Source: Halopiger aswanensis
GTDB taxonomy: Archaea > Halobacteriota > Halobacteria > Halobacteriales > Natrialbaceae
NCBI RefSeq assembly: GCF_003610195.1
Contig: NZ_RAPO01000004.1
Location: forward strand, 62,001-126,000
Direction: 5' to 3'
Length of the DNA stretch: 64,000 nucleotides
A program made the position numbers and the translations under genes. Positions 36,497 through 46,371 of the stretch are shown here, piece by piece. Under the pieces are notes generated by a model. It saw only the letters and a program-made list of their open reading frames with translations. It was not told the DNA's origin and searched no databases. Numbering within the stretch: position 1 is the first letter of the stretch; every line of letters begins with the position of its first letter.

Positions 36497-37510
36497 CTAC
36501 CACGGGAACAACGGCGGAAGGGCAGAGGCAACCGACGATGCAGTTAGTTCAGCACCGTCCTCGCCGTAGCTCATCGTCGGATACGCATCGGCTGCGGCGG
36601 CGTACTCGATAGAGTGCTCGTATCCCGCTCTCGTATGCGGCGAGAACGGCGTTTCTAATCCCTGCTCTTCGAGCACCCACTGCCCGAACCGCTCGTTCGT
36701 GTCCTCGTTTGGCTGCCAGTCGCCGCCGTCCGGGCGACTCCCCTCCTCGAACTCGGTTTCCTCGCGCTTTCGCTCCTCGACGTAGAGGTAGTGCTTCGGA
36801 TACGGACTGACGTCCCAGACGCGCGCGAGCGTCGTCCCATCGGCCAGTAGCGCGAGCTCGAGGAACGTGTACATCGTCGGCGGCTCGACGATGAACGCGG
36901 GAACGACCGCCGCGTCCATCCCCGTCGTCTCGAGAAACTCGATGGGACCGAGTTCGTAGAACTTCTCGCGCATGATCTCGATGTACGTATCGGTGCCGCC
37001 GAAGATGACGGAGGCCCGGACGCCCTCGACGCCGTCGACGGCTTCGGAGACGGCATCGCTCTCGAACCGCGTGACCGACGCGCGGAGTTTGTCCTGACCA
37101 TCGAACCAGTCCAGATCCTCTCGCTCGATGATGTCTCTCACGAGGTTGTCCTCCGACTCCTCTCCTTCGACGCCGACGTACGACGGCTTCTCGTCCGCGT
37201 TCGTGTCGTAGGAGAGACTCGAGTCCACGACGGTTCGGCCGTCGGGGGTGGCGAACGCCAGTTCGATGCGGTTTGCCAGTCGGTACTGTCGAAGCCCCTC
37301 GTCGTATTCGGGAAGCTGCTTTCGCATCTCGCGGACCGCCTGCAGGTCGTCCGGAAGGTCGGTCACGGCGTCGGCGACGAACCACGCGTCGAGGGACTTC
37401 CCGTAGTAGTCGGGCATCGAGCTGTTGAGGGGATCGCCGCCCTCCGAACTGTTCTCGTTGTGACCGGGGAGGAGCGTGACGGTCGTCGCCGACGTGGATC
37501 GTTCGACCAT
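36497..37510 (-). CDS. Conserved haloarchaeal-type protein of unknown function
   Basis: A 337-aa soluble acidic protein with no signal peptide, membrane segment or recognised motif. Its ATG overlaps the stop of the upstream gene by one base (TGATG), so the two are translationally coupled and probably act together. It has an alternating alpha/beta appearance (VRASVIFGGTDTYIEIM, AAVVPAFIVEPPTMYTFLELALL). I do not recognise the family. Confidence 0.7.
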   Translation of the reverse strand: MVERSTSATTVTLLPGHNENSSEGGDPLNSSMPDYYGKSLDAWFVADAVTDLPDDLQAVREMRKQLPEYDEGLRQYRLANRIELAFATPDGRTVVDSSLSYDTNADEKPSYVGVEGEESEDNLVRDIIEREDLDWFDGQDKLRASVTRFESDAVSEAVDGVEGVRASVIFGGTDTYIEIMREKFYELGPIEFLETTGMDAAVVPAFIVEPPTMYTFLELALLADGTTLARVWDVSPYPKHYLYVEERKREETEFEEGSRPDGGDWQPNEDTNERFGQWVLEEQGLETPFSPHTRAGYEHSIEYAAAADAYPTMSYGEDGAELTASSVASALPPLFPW

Positions 37511-38391
37511 CAGTGCCACCCTCCGCCGAATTCGATCTCGGTTCCCGCAACCGTAAGCAGGTGCCGATCTGCGGCGAGCCTCTCGAATCGATACGGCTCC
37601 GTTTCACCGTCGGCGAACACGAATTCGCCTTCCTCTCGCGTCTCGGACTCCGCAGTTACCGTGGTACGGACGTAGACACCGTGATCGAACTGGAGGTCCC
37701 GCATCGTCGCCGCGAGGCGTGCGCGGCCGATGGCGCCGACTGCGTTGGTCGCACGAACGGCATCGAAGACGATTCCCCCACGGCGTGTGTCAATTTCGGT
37801 CGACGAGCCCGAATCGCGGTCGGCCACCGACCACGTGATCTCGAGTCGTGCCGTCGCGTCAAGGAGACCGGTGTCGACGTCGCTCGCGTCCCAGTAAATG
37901 CGTGCGGGCATCGCTTGCGGGATCGGGATGGGATCGGATTCGGCGATCGGATCCGTCGCTACCCAGTCATCGAGGACATTCACGAGCCGAAACCGAAACT
38001 CGAGGGCCGAATCGGTCCCCGCAATTCGGCCGGGCGTAACACCGGCGACGAAGTACGGATGCGCCATCAGGTCGAGGTCGGCGACCCGCCGCGAGATGGT
38101 CGGTGTCGTATTCCCGTCGACGGTCGCCTCGAGGGCGTACTCGCCTTCGGTGACCGCAATCGGACGATCACGTCGGGCGACTCTCGACAGCGCGACGTCG
38201 TCACCGGGTCGCCACTCGTCGAGCGCCGACTCGAGGGGGCCGAGCAGGAACTCATCACCCGCGCCCGTGCTCGTGTCGGCGGTGACGTACCGTGACGCGA
38301 TCGAACCGAAGACGGCGACGAAACCGGTTCCCGCGACCGTCGACAGGAGTCCACGACGAGGCGTTCGGAACGTCCGTTCGTTTTCGGTCAT
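37510..38391 (-). CDS. Tat-exported protein of unknown function
   Basis: A 293-aa protein with a twin-arginine signal (PRRGLLSTVAGTGFVAVFGS) and no lipobox cysteine, so it may remain anchored by the signal helix or be released. The mature part is rich in beta strands (EFRFRLVNVLDDWV, ARLEITWSVAD, VYVRTTVTAES) and has no recognisable catalytic motif. It is the first gene of a two-gene unit with the coupled gene at 36497-37510. Confidence 0.72.
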   Translation of the reverse strand: MTENERTFRTPRRGLLSTVAGTGFVAVFGSIASRYVTADTSTGAGDEFLLGPLESALDEWRPGDDVALSRVARRDRPIAVTEGEYALEATVDGNTTPTISRRVADLDLMAHPYFVAGVTPGRIAGTDSALEFRFRLVNVLDDWVATDPIAESDPIPIPQAMPARIYWDASDVDTGLLDATARLEITWSVADRDSGSSTEIDTRRGGIVFDAVRATNAVGAIGRARLAATMRDLQFDHGVYVRTTVTAESETREEGEFVFADGETEPYRFERLAADRHLLTVAGTEIEFGGGWH

Positions 38392-38607
38392 CTATCGGAA
38401 ATAGTGAACGTCACTATTCGTAGTAATTATGTACCACTGATGACAAGAGATCCGATACGTGTGCCTACCGCGGAATTGCTACGGGTCGGGTTGGGACGGC
38501 AGACGACGTCCCGCTCGCCCGTGAACGAAAAGAGATACCCTAATGGGGTTACTACCGCGAGCAATGAACACTCACAAAGGGCGTGACGAACTTACCGGTG
38601 AGTAGTC

Positions 38608-40251
38608 ATGGGTGCTGATAACGTCGATATCTTCAAACACATCGTCTTTCGGCTCCCGTCGCTCCCGGTTCAAATCGCCGCGTTGGTCGGTTTGAGCCCG
38701 CTCTATGCAACTCTCGCGTATTTGGCGCTCAACGAATTCGCGCCGGTCGAACTGGAACCGTGGCTCATCCCGGTCGGCGCGCTCGTAATCTTCATGGGGC
38801 CGTTCGTCATCGCCGCCGAACTCTTCTATCACGCATTGCCCGACTATCCGCGCCACTGGAGCTACTTCCTCGCGCTCACGACGCAGCTGTTTCTCTTCAT
38901 TTACGCGCTCATCCTCTCCGGTGCGGATACCGGACTGAACGCGTGGCGAATCGTTTGGCTCGCACTGATCACCGTGAGCCTCACTAACGTGATGGTCCTG
39001 ACCGTTTCGGTCGGTCCCGAGCGCCTGCGGCGGATAGTGCTCCTGTCGCTCGTTCAACCCCTTCTCCTGATCGGCACGTTCCAGTTTTTCATCGGTCGGA
39101 ACGTCGGCGTCTCCGAGGCGTCGCTGCTCGTCAACTTTGGCGTACTTCTGGTCGTCGTCGCAGTCCTCGTCGGATTCCTGAAGCTATTCGACTATCTGAT
39201 CGGTAGCAACGCCAACGTCTCCGCGTTCAGACTCACGTCGGGGCTGTTGAAGGGTGAACGATCGGCCCTCGATCTCGGGTACCCGGCGCGGCCGGACGTC
39301 CAAACGCTGACGATCGACAACGGCCAGACGCTTACGCTCGCAGCGCCGTGGATCCATCCGGGCCCCCTCGGCGGGTTCGGCGGCGGCGAACTCAGCAGCG
39401 ACGTCATCGACGACTTGAACGACGACGGCACCGGCTTCTTCCTGCACGTTCCGTGTACCCACAAGGAAGACCTCGCCGATCCGGCGGACGTGACCAAAGT
39501 CATCGACGCCGTCGGCGACCCCGAAACGGTGTCGACGGCGTCGCGACTCCACAGCGCGGAGTACGACGACCTCGAGTTCTACGGGCGGACGATCGACGGA
39601 AAGAAAATCGTCTTCTTCGAAGCCGAGGGAATCGACGACTACCATCCCGGCGTCTTCATGCGGGACGTCTCGAAAGACGACGTCCTCCTCGTGGATATGC
39701 ACAACCACCACATCCACGCGGAACTGGACCGGGAAATCCAGTACGGCACCGAGGAAGCCGCCCGCCTCAAGCGGTGTTTCGACGACTTCCTCGAGCGCCT
39801 CGAGGGTGCCGAAACCTACCCGTACAGCGCCGGCTTCGCCGTCGACTGCGGCGACCATCCGCTGCTGGCGCTCGTGGAGGAGGTCGACGGAGAACGAACG
39901 CTCGTCTTCGGCGTCGATACCAACGGGATCACCGACGATCTGCGAGCCCAACGCGAACGGTTCAAAGAAGAGTTCGACGAGGTGATTCTGTTCTCGACGG
40001 ACACGCACGCATCGGTTCACGACCTGGCGAACATGGACGGATTCGACATCGAGACGGTCACGGACACGGTCCAGCGTGCAACCGACCGCGTCACCGATGC
40101 CGAGATCGGGCTGACGAACGATCAGACGGATCAGTTACACTTGCTCAAACTCGACTACAGCGGCCTCGTCTTCAGCGTGAACATCCTCATCCGACTCGTT
40201 ATTATCTCGCTTGCGGCGTTCTACGCCTTCCTCGTTCTCTGGGTCCTTTGA
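38608..40251 (+). CDS. DUF2070-family membrane protein
   Basis: A 547-aa archaeal membrane protein. The first 200 residues hold about six hydrophobic helices; a large cytoplasmic domain follows with the family's conserved WIHPGPLGGFGGGELS and FLHVPCTHKEDLADP motifs and an MHNHHIHAELD segment whose histidines could bind metal. A final helix is found at the C-terminus (about 520-545). DUF2070 is found in most Euryarchaeota and has no assigned function. It is transcribed away from the Tat pair. Confidence 0.85.
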   Translation: MGADNVDIFKHIVFRLPSLPVQIAALVGLSPLYATLAYLALNEFAPVELEPWLIPVGALVIFMGPFVIAAELFYHALPDYPRHWSYFLALTTQLFLFIYALILSGADTGLNAWRIVWLALITVSLTNVMVLTVSVGPERLRRIVLLSLVQPLLLIGTFQFFIGRNVGVSEASLLVNFGVLLVVVAVLVGFLKLFDYLIGSNANVSAFRLTSGLLKGERSALDLGYPARPDVQTLTIDNGQTLTLAAPWIHPGPLGGFGGGELSSDVIDDLNDDGTGFFLHVPCTHKEDLADPADVTKVIDAVGDPETVSTASRLHSAEYDDLEFYGRTIDGKKIVFFEAEGIDDYHPGVFMRDVSKDDVLLVDMHNHHIHAELDREIQYGTEEAARLKRCFDDFLERLEGAETYPYSAGFAVDCGDHPLLALVEEVDGERTLVFGVDTNGITDDLRAQRERFKEEFDEVILFSTDTHASVHDLANMDGFDIETVTDTVQRATDRVTDAEIGLTNDQTDQLHLLKLDYSGLVFSVNILIRLVIISLAAFYAFLVLWVL

Positions 40252-40300
40252 GTATCGATTTTCGCTCACACGTTCAGCAGTCTCGTGAGTTTGATCAGCG

Positions 40301-40774
40301 TTACGCCGATTCGATGGCCTCGAGTAGGTCGTCGTAGGGCGGTTCGTTCGTCGGGTCGTCAGCAACCCATCGGTACGTGATCAGACCGTCCCCGTCGAGG
40401 ACGAAGACGGCCCGGTTCGCGATCCCGTGGAGGCCGAGGTCGGGAATGTCCGTTTCGACGTCGTAAGCATCGATGGCCGCGCGGGCCATATCGCTGACGA
40501 GATCGAACTCGAGTCCGTGTTCCTTACGGAACGCACCCTGTGAGAACGGGGAGTCCGCGCTCACTCCGAAGACCGTCGCGCCAGCGCCCTCGAACCGCTC
40601 GAGACGGTCCTGCAGGGCGACCATCTCGTTCGTGCAGGGCGGCGTGAACGCGCCGGGGAAGAACGCGAGGACGATCGGACCGTCACCGAGGTGGTTCTCG
40701 AGGTCGAACGATTCGTGGTCGCTGGTACCGACTGTCGCCGTGAACGTCGGAGCGGTGTCTCCAGTCGTGGGCAT
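40301..40774 (-). CDS. 1-Cys peroxiredoxin (AhpC/TSA family)
   Basis: A 157-aa thiol peroxidase that reduces hydroperoxides. The peroxidatic cysteine is C47 in PGAFTPPCTNEM; no other cysteine exists, so the enzyme must use a 1-Cys mechanism with an outside thiol. GVSADSPFSQGAF and GIANRAVFVLDGDG complete the thioredoxin-like fold. The start at 40774 is supported by a TATA-like cacttatg on the minus strand about 29 bases upstream; a longer start seven codons earlier is less likely. Confidence 0.92.
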   Translation of the reverse strand: MPTTGDTAPTFTATVGTSDHESFDLENHLGDGPIVLAFFPGAFTPPCTNEMVALQDRLERFEGAGATVFGVSADSPFSQGAFRKEHGLEFDLVSDMARAAIDAYDVETDIPDLGLHGIANRAVFVLDGDGLITYRWVADDPTNEPPYDDLLEAIESA

Positions 40775-40990
40775 ACGACTTCCGTTTGGTAACAACCAGC
40801 ATAAGTGCCGTCCCGAACAGCCGATATTCGAAACGAGTACGCCCGGTTCGCATTCAGCTTGCTAGCGAAGCAGAATAATACCTCCCGATTTGACGAGTAT
40901 TGTGACGAAAAAGGGACTTTCATCCGGATAATACAGTTAGTTCTATCCAGAAAAGAACTCAAATACAGCATTGTTGAATACTCATGTACG

Positions 40991-41266
40991 ATGAACGACC
41001 TCACCGGATTCCAACGTGATTTGCTGTACGTCATCGCGGGTGATGACCAGCCGTCAGGGCAGGACGTAAAGGAGGAAGTCGAACAGTACTACAGTAACGA
41101 GATCAATCACGGGCGACTCTATCCAAATCTCGATACGCTCGTCAACAAGGAACTCGTCGAGAAGGGACAACTCGACCGCCGGACGAACTACTACGCTATC
41201 ACTACGGCCGGAAAAGAAGCAATTGCGGAGCGACAGGAATGGGTACGGCAGTATATTGAGGTGTGA
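40991..41266 (+). CDS. PadR-family transcriptional regulator
   Basis: A 91-aa winged-helix regulator. MNDLTGFQRDLLYVIAG opens the domain, followed by SGQDVKEEVEQYYSNEINHGRLYPNLDTLVNKELVEKG-type recognition helices and the YYAITTAGKEAI wing, the usual PadR layout. No effector domain is present, as in other haloarchaeal mini-PadR proteins. The longer frame reaching upstream was rejected because it crosses a probable promoter and has no similarity. Possible target: the neighbouring peroxiredoxin or itself, unproven. Confidence 0.85.
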   Translation: MNDLTGFQRDLLYVIAGDDQPSGQDVKEEVEQYYSNEINHGRLYPNLDTLVNKELVEKGQLDRRTNYYAITTAGKEAIAERQEWVRQYIEV

Positions 41267-41355
41267 GGTGAAGTCGTTATCTGCGGGCTAGTTCAACAAT
41301 AGCTATGGTTTTACCGAAGAGAAGGCTTATGATCGCAGACTAGCGTCGTCGGGGT

Positions 41356-41667
41356 ATGTCGACTGAGACTGGCGACACTCTGCCAAATCTCGTTACGATC
41401 GTTGGGAGAGGCGTTCCATCAAACTATGAAATCACCGTCGACGGTGCTATCGAACTCGTCGGTGCTGATCCACTCGAGGAGGCAACGGTCGTTACGGACC
41501 ATTCAGCGGAGGGTTCCGTAGACACCGGCGTTATGCGGTTCCGGTTTTCCGGTGAAATGGCGGATATCCGTATCGTCGATTGGAACGGTATCGCTGCGCC
41601 TGACTCACCGAGTACGCCTGCGGTCCACATCGACTACGGTGTCTCGGCACGGGGCGACAGTACGTAG
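41356..41667 (+). CDS. Small conserved-looking hypothetical protein
   Basis: A 103-aa acidic protein with well-defined beta strands (NLVTIVGRGVPSNYEITVDGAIEL, split here: TIVGRGVPSNYEITVDG and MRFRFSGEMADIRIVDWNG). Composition and codon use match the neighbours. No known family recognised. It starts 89 bases after the PadR gene. Confidence 0.6.
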   Translation: MSTETGDTLPNLVTIVGRGVPSNYEITVDGAIELVGADPLEEATVVTDHSAEGSVDTGVMRFRFSGEMADIRIVDWNGIAAPDSPSTPAVHIDYGVSARGDST

Positions 41668-41841
41668 GCTATCGCCATCGAGCACGTTTACGGTATCCAC
41701 AGCGGAACCGGCCGATTTACCGGACACTGTGAGTTCGACTCTCCACTATGTAGCAAACTGGTTGCGGTGAGAGTCACCGGTGGGATACTCCGGTGACCGA
41801 ATCGATGATCGGAGTGGTGAGGTGAATACCAACGGAACGGT

Positions 41842-42216
41842 GTGTTGGTAGACGAGGAGGCGCTGTCTTCGGGCCAAAGGGTCGGTCGGATCGATACCGC
41901 TCCCCACACCCCCTCGTCATATAGTGAATCGTCAATAGAAGCTATAGTCCTGCTGGCTAATTATATTGGTATCTCAGATAGAGTCGATCAAGCAGTAACT
42001 GTATCATCGGCGGACCGGTTGCCAGCGTCCGTCCTCAGGACGCAACTACTGCGAAGGAGTAGGGAGTTGGACCAATATAATTCTGCTCTAGAACTTGCCC
42101 TCAAACACGCTGATCACGCTGATCGTGCGATCGAAGACTCGTTCGAACTGTCGCTTGACAGCAACGATAAGAATCGTTCCGAGCAAAATACTACTATACT
42201 ATTGTTGGTCGATTGA
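41842..42216 (+). CDS. Doubtful GTG-started open frame
   Basis: A 124-codon frame that has no ATG and must start at GTG 41842 or later. Its central part (ESSIEAIVLLANYIGISD, LRTQLLRRSRELDQYNSAL) looks helical and protein-like, but the ends are Ser-rich and the DNA is AT-richer than neighbours. It may be a remnant of a gene acquired elsewhere. No function can be given. Confidence 0.25.
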   Translation: MLVDEEALSSGQRVGRIDTAPHTPSSYSESSIEAIVLLANYIGISDRVDQAVTVSSADRLPASVLRTQLLRRSRELDQYNSALELALKHADHADRAIEDSFELSLDSNDKNRSEQNTTILLLVD

Positions 42217-42280
42217 ATTAATGCAATACCGTAGGTTACGCTAACGTTTATTTCTCTATCTCTAAACTAAGCCGGTGGCT

Positions 42281-43627
42281 ATGGATCTCAACCGACGACG
42301 GTTCCTCGAGACCGGACTGGCAGTGAGCGGACTCGGGCTTACGAACACGGTAACCGCGCAGGACGGTGACCGGTACCGACCAGGTGGCCCGTGGGCGCCG
42401 AACGAGCGGGCGATCAATTACAACGGCTATCTCGACAACGAGGAACTCGCCAAGCGACTACGCCAACTCGACAATCGAAGTGACCGCATTACGCTCGAGC
42501 AAATCGGCGAATCCGCGGGCCGCGGTGATCCGATCTGGGAAGTAACCGTCGGCGACGGCGACGAGAACGTCCACATCATCAACCAGATCCACGGCGACGA
42601 ACCGACCGGGGCGGAGGCGATGGTGAAAATCCTGCAGACGCTCGCGAACGGCTCCGGGGCGACGATCGACGCGATCCTGGACGAACTGACGATCACGATC
42701 ATCCCGCGGGTCAACCCCGACGGCGCGAACTTCGTCGGCGACGACGGACTCGGAACGGACGGCGAACTCCGCCAGCGCCGATATAATACGACCGAATGGG
42801 AAGAAGGTGACTCACAGTATATCAACGCGAATTCCTACGCCTACAACCTCGAGATCCCCGGGTACGACCTCAACCGCGGATTCAGTATCGATCCCGAGTT
42901 CACCCCCGGCGACGAAGAAGAGGATTGGTGGACTGTCGAAGACGAAGCTGCGAAACTCGCCACGCTGAACATGCCCGTCGAGGAGGTGCCGCTCGAACTG
43001 AAAGACGGGGACCCGTACGATGAACTCTGGAACGTCGGCCTGAACATCAATCCGGAGACGCAGGCGGTGACCGAGTCGTTCCTCGAGGCCGATCCCGACT
43101 GGGCGATCACCCACCACCATCAGGGTCCGACTATCGATCCGGAATCCGGCGGCAACGGCGGTCCCGAATGGCAGTCGATCATGAGCGTGATGTCGCCGTT
43201 CGGGCCCACGTACGCCGGACTCGACGGCGTTGACTATCGATCGTACGTCGGACAGGGGAATCCGTTCCTGTCCGTCGACGCGCAGACCCGCTCCCTGCAG
43301 CTTAACGCGCTGGTCGCCGACCGGATGGAGCAGTTCGGCCAGGGCCGATTCAACACGATCACGCGGTACGGCTACGGTCCACTCTGGGGGTCGTACCTTG
43401 ACGCGCTCTGCCCGCAGACCGACGCCGCGGGGGCGCTCTACGAGGTTTCGCACCAGAGCGACGACCGCGGTCACAAGGCCCGTGGAACGATGGTGAAAGC
43501 GACCGTCGAGGGGATCATGGCCACGTTCGAACGGCTCGCGGACGGGTCGATTCACGACGTCGACGAGATGGCGTACTTCGATATCCCGCTCAGCGAAGGG
43601 ATCGAAAATCCGCACGATAATCGCTGA
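42281..43627 (+). CDS. Tat-exported M14-family zinc carboxypeptidase
   Basis: A 448-aa extracellular metallocarboxypeptidase with a strong Tat signal (NRRRFLETGLAVSGLGL) and a signal-peptidase site near residue 27. Zinc ligands H104 and E107 appear in NQIHGDEPTG, the third histidine in ITHHHQG; IPRVNPDGANF is the substrate-binding segment. The ATG at 42281 was preferred over the GTG two codons earlier; a TATA-like tttatttc lies some 30 bases upstream. It precedes the subtilase gene by 13 bases, so the two form an exported peptidase pair. Confidence 0.9.
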   Translation: MDLNRRRFLETGLAVSGLGLTNTVTAQDGDRYRPGGPWAPNERAINYNGYLDNEELAKRLRQLDNRSDRITLEQIGESAGRGDPIWEVTVGDGDENVHIINQIHGDEPTGAEAMVKILQTLANGSGATIDAILDELTITIIPRVNPDGANFVGDDGLGTDGELRQRRYNTTEWEEGDSQYINANSYAYNLEIPGYDLNRGFSIDPEFTPGDEEEDWWTVEDEAAKLATLNMPVEEVPLELKDGDPYDELWNVGLNINPETQAVTESFLEADPDWAITHHHQGPTIDPESGGNGGPEWQSIMSVMSPFGPTYAGLDGVDYRSYVGQGNPFLSVDAQTRSLQLNALVADRMEQFGQGRFNTITRYGYGPLWGSYLDALCPQTDAAGALYEVSHQSDDRGHKARGTMVKATVEGIMATFERLADGSIHDVDEMAYFDIPLSEGIENPHDNR

Positions 43628-43640
43628 CAACGCCACGCCT

Positions 43641-44993
43641 ATGTCACGTCTGCAACGACGCACCCTGCTCCGGCGAACGGGCGTATCGATCGGTGGCCTC
43701 GTCCTGGGATCGACAGCCGTAAGCGCCGATGAAGACTCCCCACAGCGGTTCATCGTCGACCGCAAGAGCCTCCGAAACGAGGACGATTTCGAGGTAATCC
43801 ACTCGCTGGATCCGGTGGATCTCCTCGTCGTTCGGGCGACGGAATCGCAACTCGACGACGTCGGGGCGGCGTTTGCACCGGACGTTCGTCTCGGGCCCGA
43901 ACCGTACGGACCGGTACGCCGTGCCGACGCCGAGACGGCGGCGGATGAAAGCGACCTGGTCGAGTACCAGTGGGACAAGCAGGACCAGCGGATCCCCGAC
44001 GCACACGAACTCACTCGCGGCGAGGGGAGTCGCATCGCAGTTATCGACTCCGGAATCGCCGCGGACCATCCCGCCCTCGACGGACAAGTCAACCTCGAGT
44101 TGTCGCGGAGTTTCGCGGACGACGACTACGGCGTGGGGAAGCCCTACGCCGGCACCCACGGAACGCACGTGGCCGGAATCATCGCCGCGAGCGACGATAC
44201 CGGGAAGGTGATCGGATCCGCGCCGGACGCGGAACTCGTCGATCTGCGCGTGTTCAGCGCTTCCCCGGCGAGCGTCGACCAGCAGGGACAGGACCTCCCG
44301 CCCGCCTACTGGGGCGAGACCTACTACGGGACCGTTATGGCCGCACTCGTGTACGCCGCCGAGATCGGCTGCGATGCGGCCAATCTAAGCCTCGGCTGGA
44401 CCTGGCGAATGCGGACGGACGGCTGGGGACGATTCTGGGGCGAGGTCCACCAGCGCGTTGGAAACTACGCGCGACGGAACGGAACCGTTCACACGCACGC
44501 ATCGGGCAATTGGGGCGAGAGCCTCCAGTTCAACCAAGACGAAACGGACTCCTCGCAAACGGCCGGCGGCATCACGACGAGTGCGACGGGTCCGGTCGGC
44601 TTCGATCCCGACACCGGCGACGCGGACGAACCCGCGTATTCGCCCTCGACCTACACGACCCACGGCGTCGGTGCGATCGATCTGGCGGCCCCCGGCGGAC
44701 ACGGCGGGGAGAACAAATACGACAACGTGCTGAACGCCACCGCAACGCCCGTCTTCGACGACGAAACGGGCGAGTATCTCGAGACCGAGTACGGCTACGG
44801 ATGGTTAGCCGGGACGTCGATGGCTGCACCACAGGTTGCGGGTGCCGTTGCACTCGTGAACAGCGCGCATCCGGAGTACAACGGCAACCAGATCCGGAAC
44901 GTACTGAAACGGACCGCGGACCGTCCGGACGAGTACGCGAACAAGTACTACGGCGCAGGCTACCTCGATACATACGCTGCGTTGACAGACTGA
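43641..44993 (+). CDS. Tat-exported subtilisin-like serine protease (S8)
   Basis: A 450-aa halolysin-type subtilase. A Tat signal (QRRTLLRRTGVSIGG) is followed by an inhibitor-like propeptide (about 30-110) and the catalytic domain: Asp136 in AVIDSGIAADH, His173 in GTHGTHVAG, oxyanion Asn290 in HASGNWG and Ser393 in GTSMAAPQVAG. It lacks the C-terminal extension that some halolysins carry, ending shortly after the domain. Second gene of the unit with the M14 peptidase; together they would degrade proteins outside the cell. Confidence 0.93.
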   Translation: MSRLQRRTLLRRTGVSIGGLVLGSTAVSADEDSPQRFIVDRKSLRNEDDFEVIHSLDPVDLLVVRATESQLDDVGAAFAPDVRLGPEPYGPVRRADAETAADESDLVEYQWDKQDQRIPDAHELTRGEGSRIAVIDSGIAADHPALDGQVNLELSRSFADDDYGVGKPYAGTHGTHVAGIIAASDDTGKVIGSAPDAELVDLRVFSASPASVDQQGQDLPPAYWGETYYGTVMAALVYAAEIGCDAANLSLGWTWRMRTDGWGRFWGEVHQRVGNYARRNGTVHTHASGNWGESLQFNQDETDSSQTAGGITTSATGPVGFDPDTGDADEPAYSPSTYTTHGVGAIDLAAPGGHGGENKYDNVLNATATPVFDDETGEYLETEYGYGWLAGTSMAAPQVAGAVALVNSAHPEYNGNQIRNVLKRTADRPDEYANKYYGAGYLDTYAALTD

Positions 44994-45378
44994 CCAGACG
45001 CAGCTATCTGACGGACAGTTCTTAACAGCACTCGAGCACCAACCTCATCGGATTATCGAGACCATCCCGTTCACTCTGCTGTATAAACCATTTGAGACCG
45101 CCTGAGATCGGATCGGTGGGTCTGTAAGTTTGTCGCGACGGCGTTCAGGTACAGCTGCATTGTCTCTGTCAGGAGGAGGAATTCGAGGCTGTTTGTCATG
45201 GTTCTCTCACTGAAGGTCGAAACGATGACCCTAAACACAATTTTGAGCCCCTCTTGTGCGCACTACCAGCTTCCTAAGACTCTCGAATACTCTAGATGTG
45301 TCCTATCAGATCCAAACACGGTCACGGACGCCAGTGATACACTTCTTTCCCGCTGGTTGTCGAGAGTCACTGCTGTAC
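44994..45378. other. Intergenic region with possible gene debris
   Basis: Between the subtilase and deacetylase genes. A 42-codon reverse frame (45071-45199) has a helical look and might be a scrap of a mobile-element or plasmid gene, but no family could be assigned. No terminator stem was evident. Confidence 0.3.
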
Positions 45379-46278
45379 ATGCGAACAGTAGATGTCGCGA
45401 TCGGTGTCGACGCGGACTGCGTCGCCGGTTGGCTGGGCTCCTACGGCGGTGCGGACTCGCCCGCAGACCTCTCTCGAGGGTTAGCCGCCGGAAACGAGGG
45501 CATCCCGCGGATGCTCGCGCTCTTCGACGATCAGGACGTCGAGACGTCGTGGTACGTCCCCGGTCACACGATCGAGACCTTCCGCGACGAGATCGAAGCG
45601 GTGGCGGCCGACGGCCACGAACTCGGCGTCCACGGCTACTCCCACGAGAACCCGACCGACCTCTCGCGGGAACAGGAAGACGAAATCCTCGAGGTCTCGA
45701 TCGATCTCATCGAGGACGTCACCGGATCGGAACCGGTCGGCCACCGCGCCAGCTGGTGGGAGTTCAGCGAGAACACGCCGGAACTGGTCGAAAAGCACGG
45801 CTTCCTGTACGACAGCAGCCTCATGGAGCGGATGTTCGAACCGGGCTGGATGCGCAAGGGCGACAGCTGGGAGAAGATCCAGTACGACGAGGAGCCCGAG
45901 ACGTGGATGGAACCCTACCGGTACGGCGAGGAAACCGACGTCGTCGAAATTCCGATCAGCTGGTACCGGGACGACATCCCGCCGATGTTGTTCATCAAAC
46001 AGCCGATCTACCACGCCGGGTACAAGGATCCCGAGATGATGTACGAGCAGTATTACAAGCGCCAGTTCGACTACCTCTACAACCGCCGCGGCGCCGGCGT
46101 CTACACGTTCACGATCCACCCGGACATCCACGGCCTGCCGCACATGATCCCGCTGCTCGAGGAGTTTATCCAGTACGTGAAGGGCCACGAGAACGCGCAG
46201 TTCGCTACCCTCGAGACCATCGCCGAGAAGTACAAGGACGATCCGTCGGTGTACGAGAGTCAGAGCGACTACGTGTGA
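45379..46278 (+). CDS. Polysaccharide deacetylase-family protein (NodB fold)
   Basis: A 299-aa carbohydrate esterase-4-like enzyme. MRTVDVAIGVDADCVAGWLG supplies the first catalytic Asp pair; TSWYVPGHTIETF and HELGVHGYSHENP supply the family's metal-binding histidines, and PVGHRASWWEFSENTPEL the later motif. This subtype resembles the peptidoglycan/chitooligosaccharide deacetylase-like or PuuE-like group whose substrates in haloarchaea are uncertain. No signal peptide, so cytoplasmic. The ATG at 45379 was chosen because upstream codons lack similarity. Confidence 0.88.
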   Translation: MRTVDVAIGVDADCVAGWLGSYGGADSPADLSRGLAAGNEGIPRMLALFDDQDVETSWYVPGHTIETFRDEIEAVAADGHELGVHGYSHENPTDLSREQEDEILEVSIDLIEDVTGSEPVGHRASWWEFSENTPELVEKHGFLYDSSLMERMFEPGWMRKGDSWEKIQYDEEPETWMEPYRYGEETDVVEIPISWYRDDIPPMLFIKQPIYHAGYKDPEMMYEQYYKRQFDYLYNRRGAGVYTFTIHPDIHGLPHMIPLLEEFIQYVKGHENAQFATLETIAEKYKDDPSVYESQSDYV

Positions 46279-46371
46279 TCGTTGTTCAGTTCTTGAGCCA
46301 GTCGGGGTCAGAACACAGAACCGACGTATAAAACCCACATTACTGAAAAATTCGAACCGCGTACTCACTGG

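Noticed and set aside
45071-45199. 42-codon reverse frame as transposase scrap
   Set aside because: No ordered match to a transposase motif, unlike the remnant at 48640-49075.
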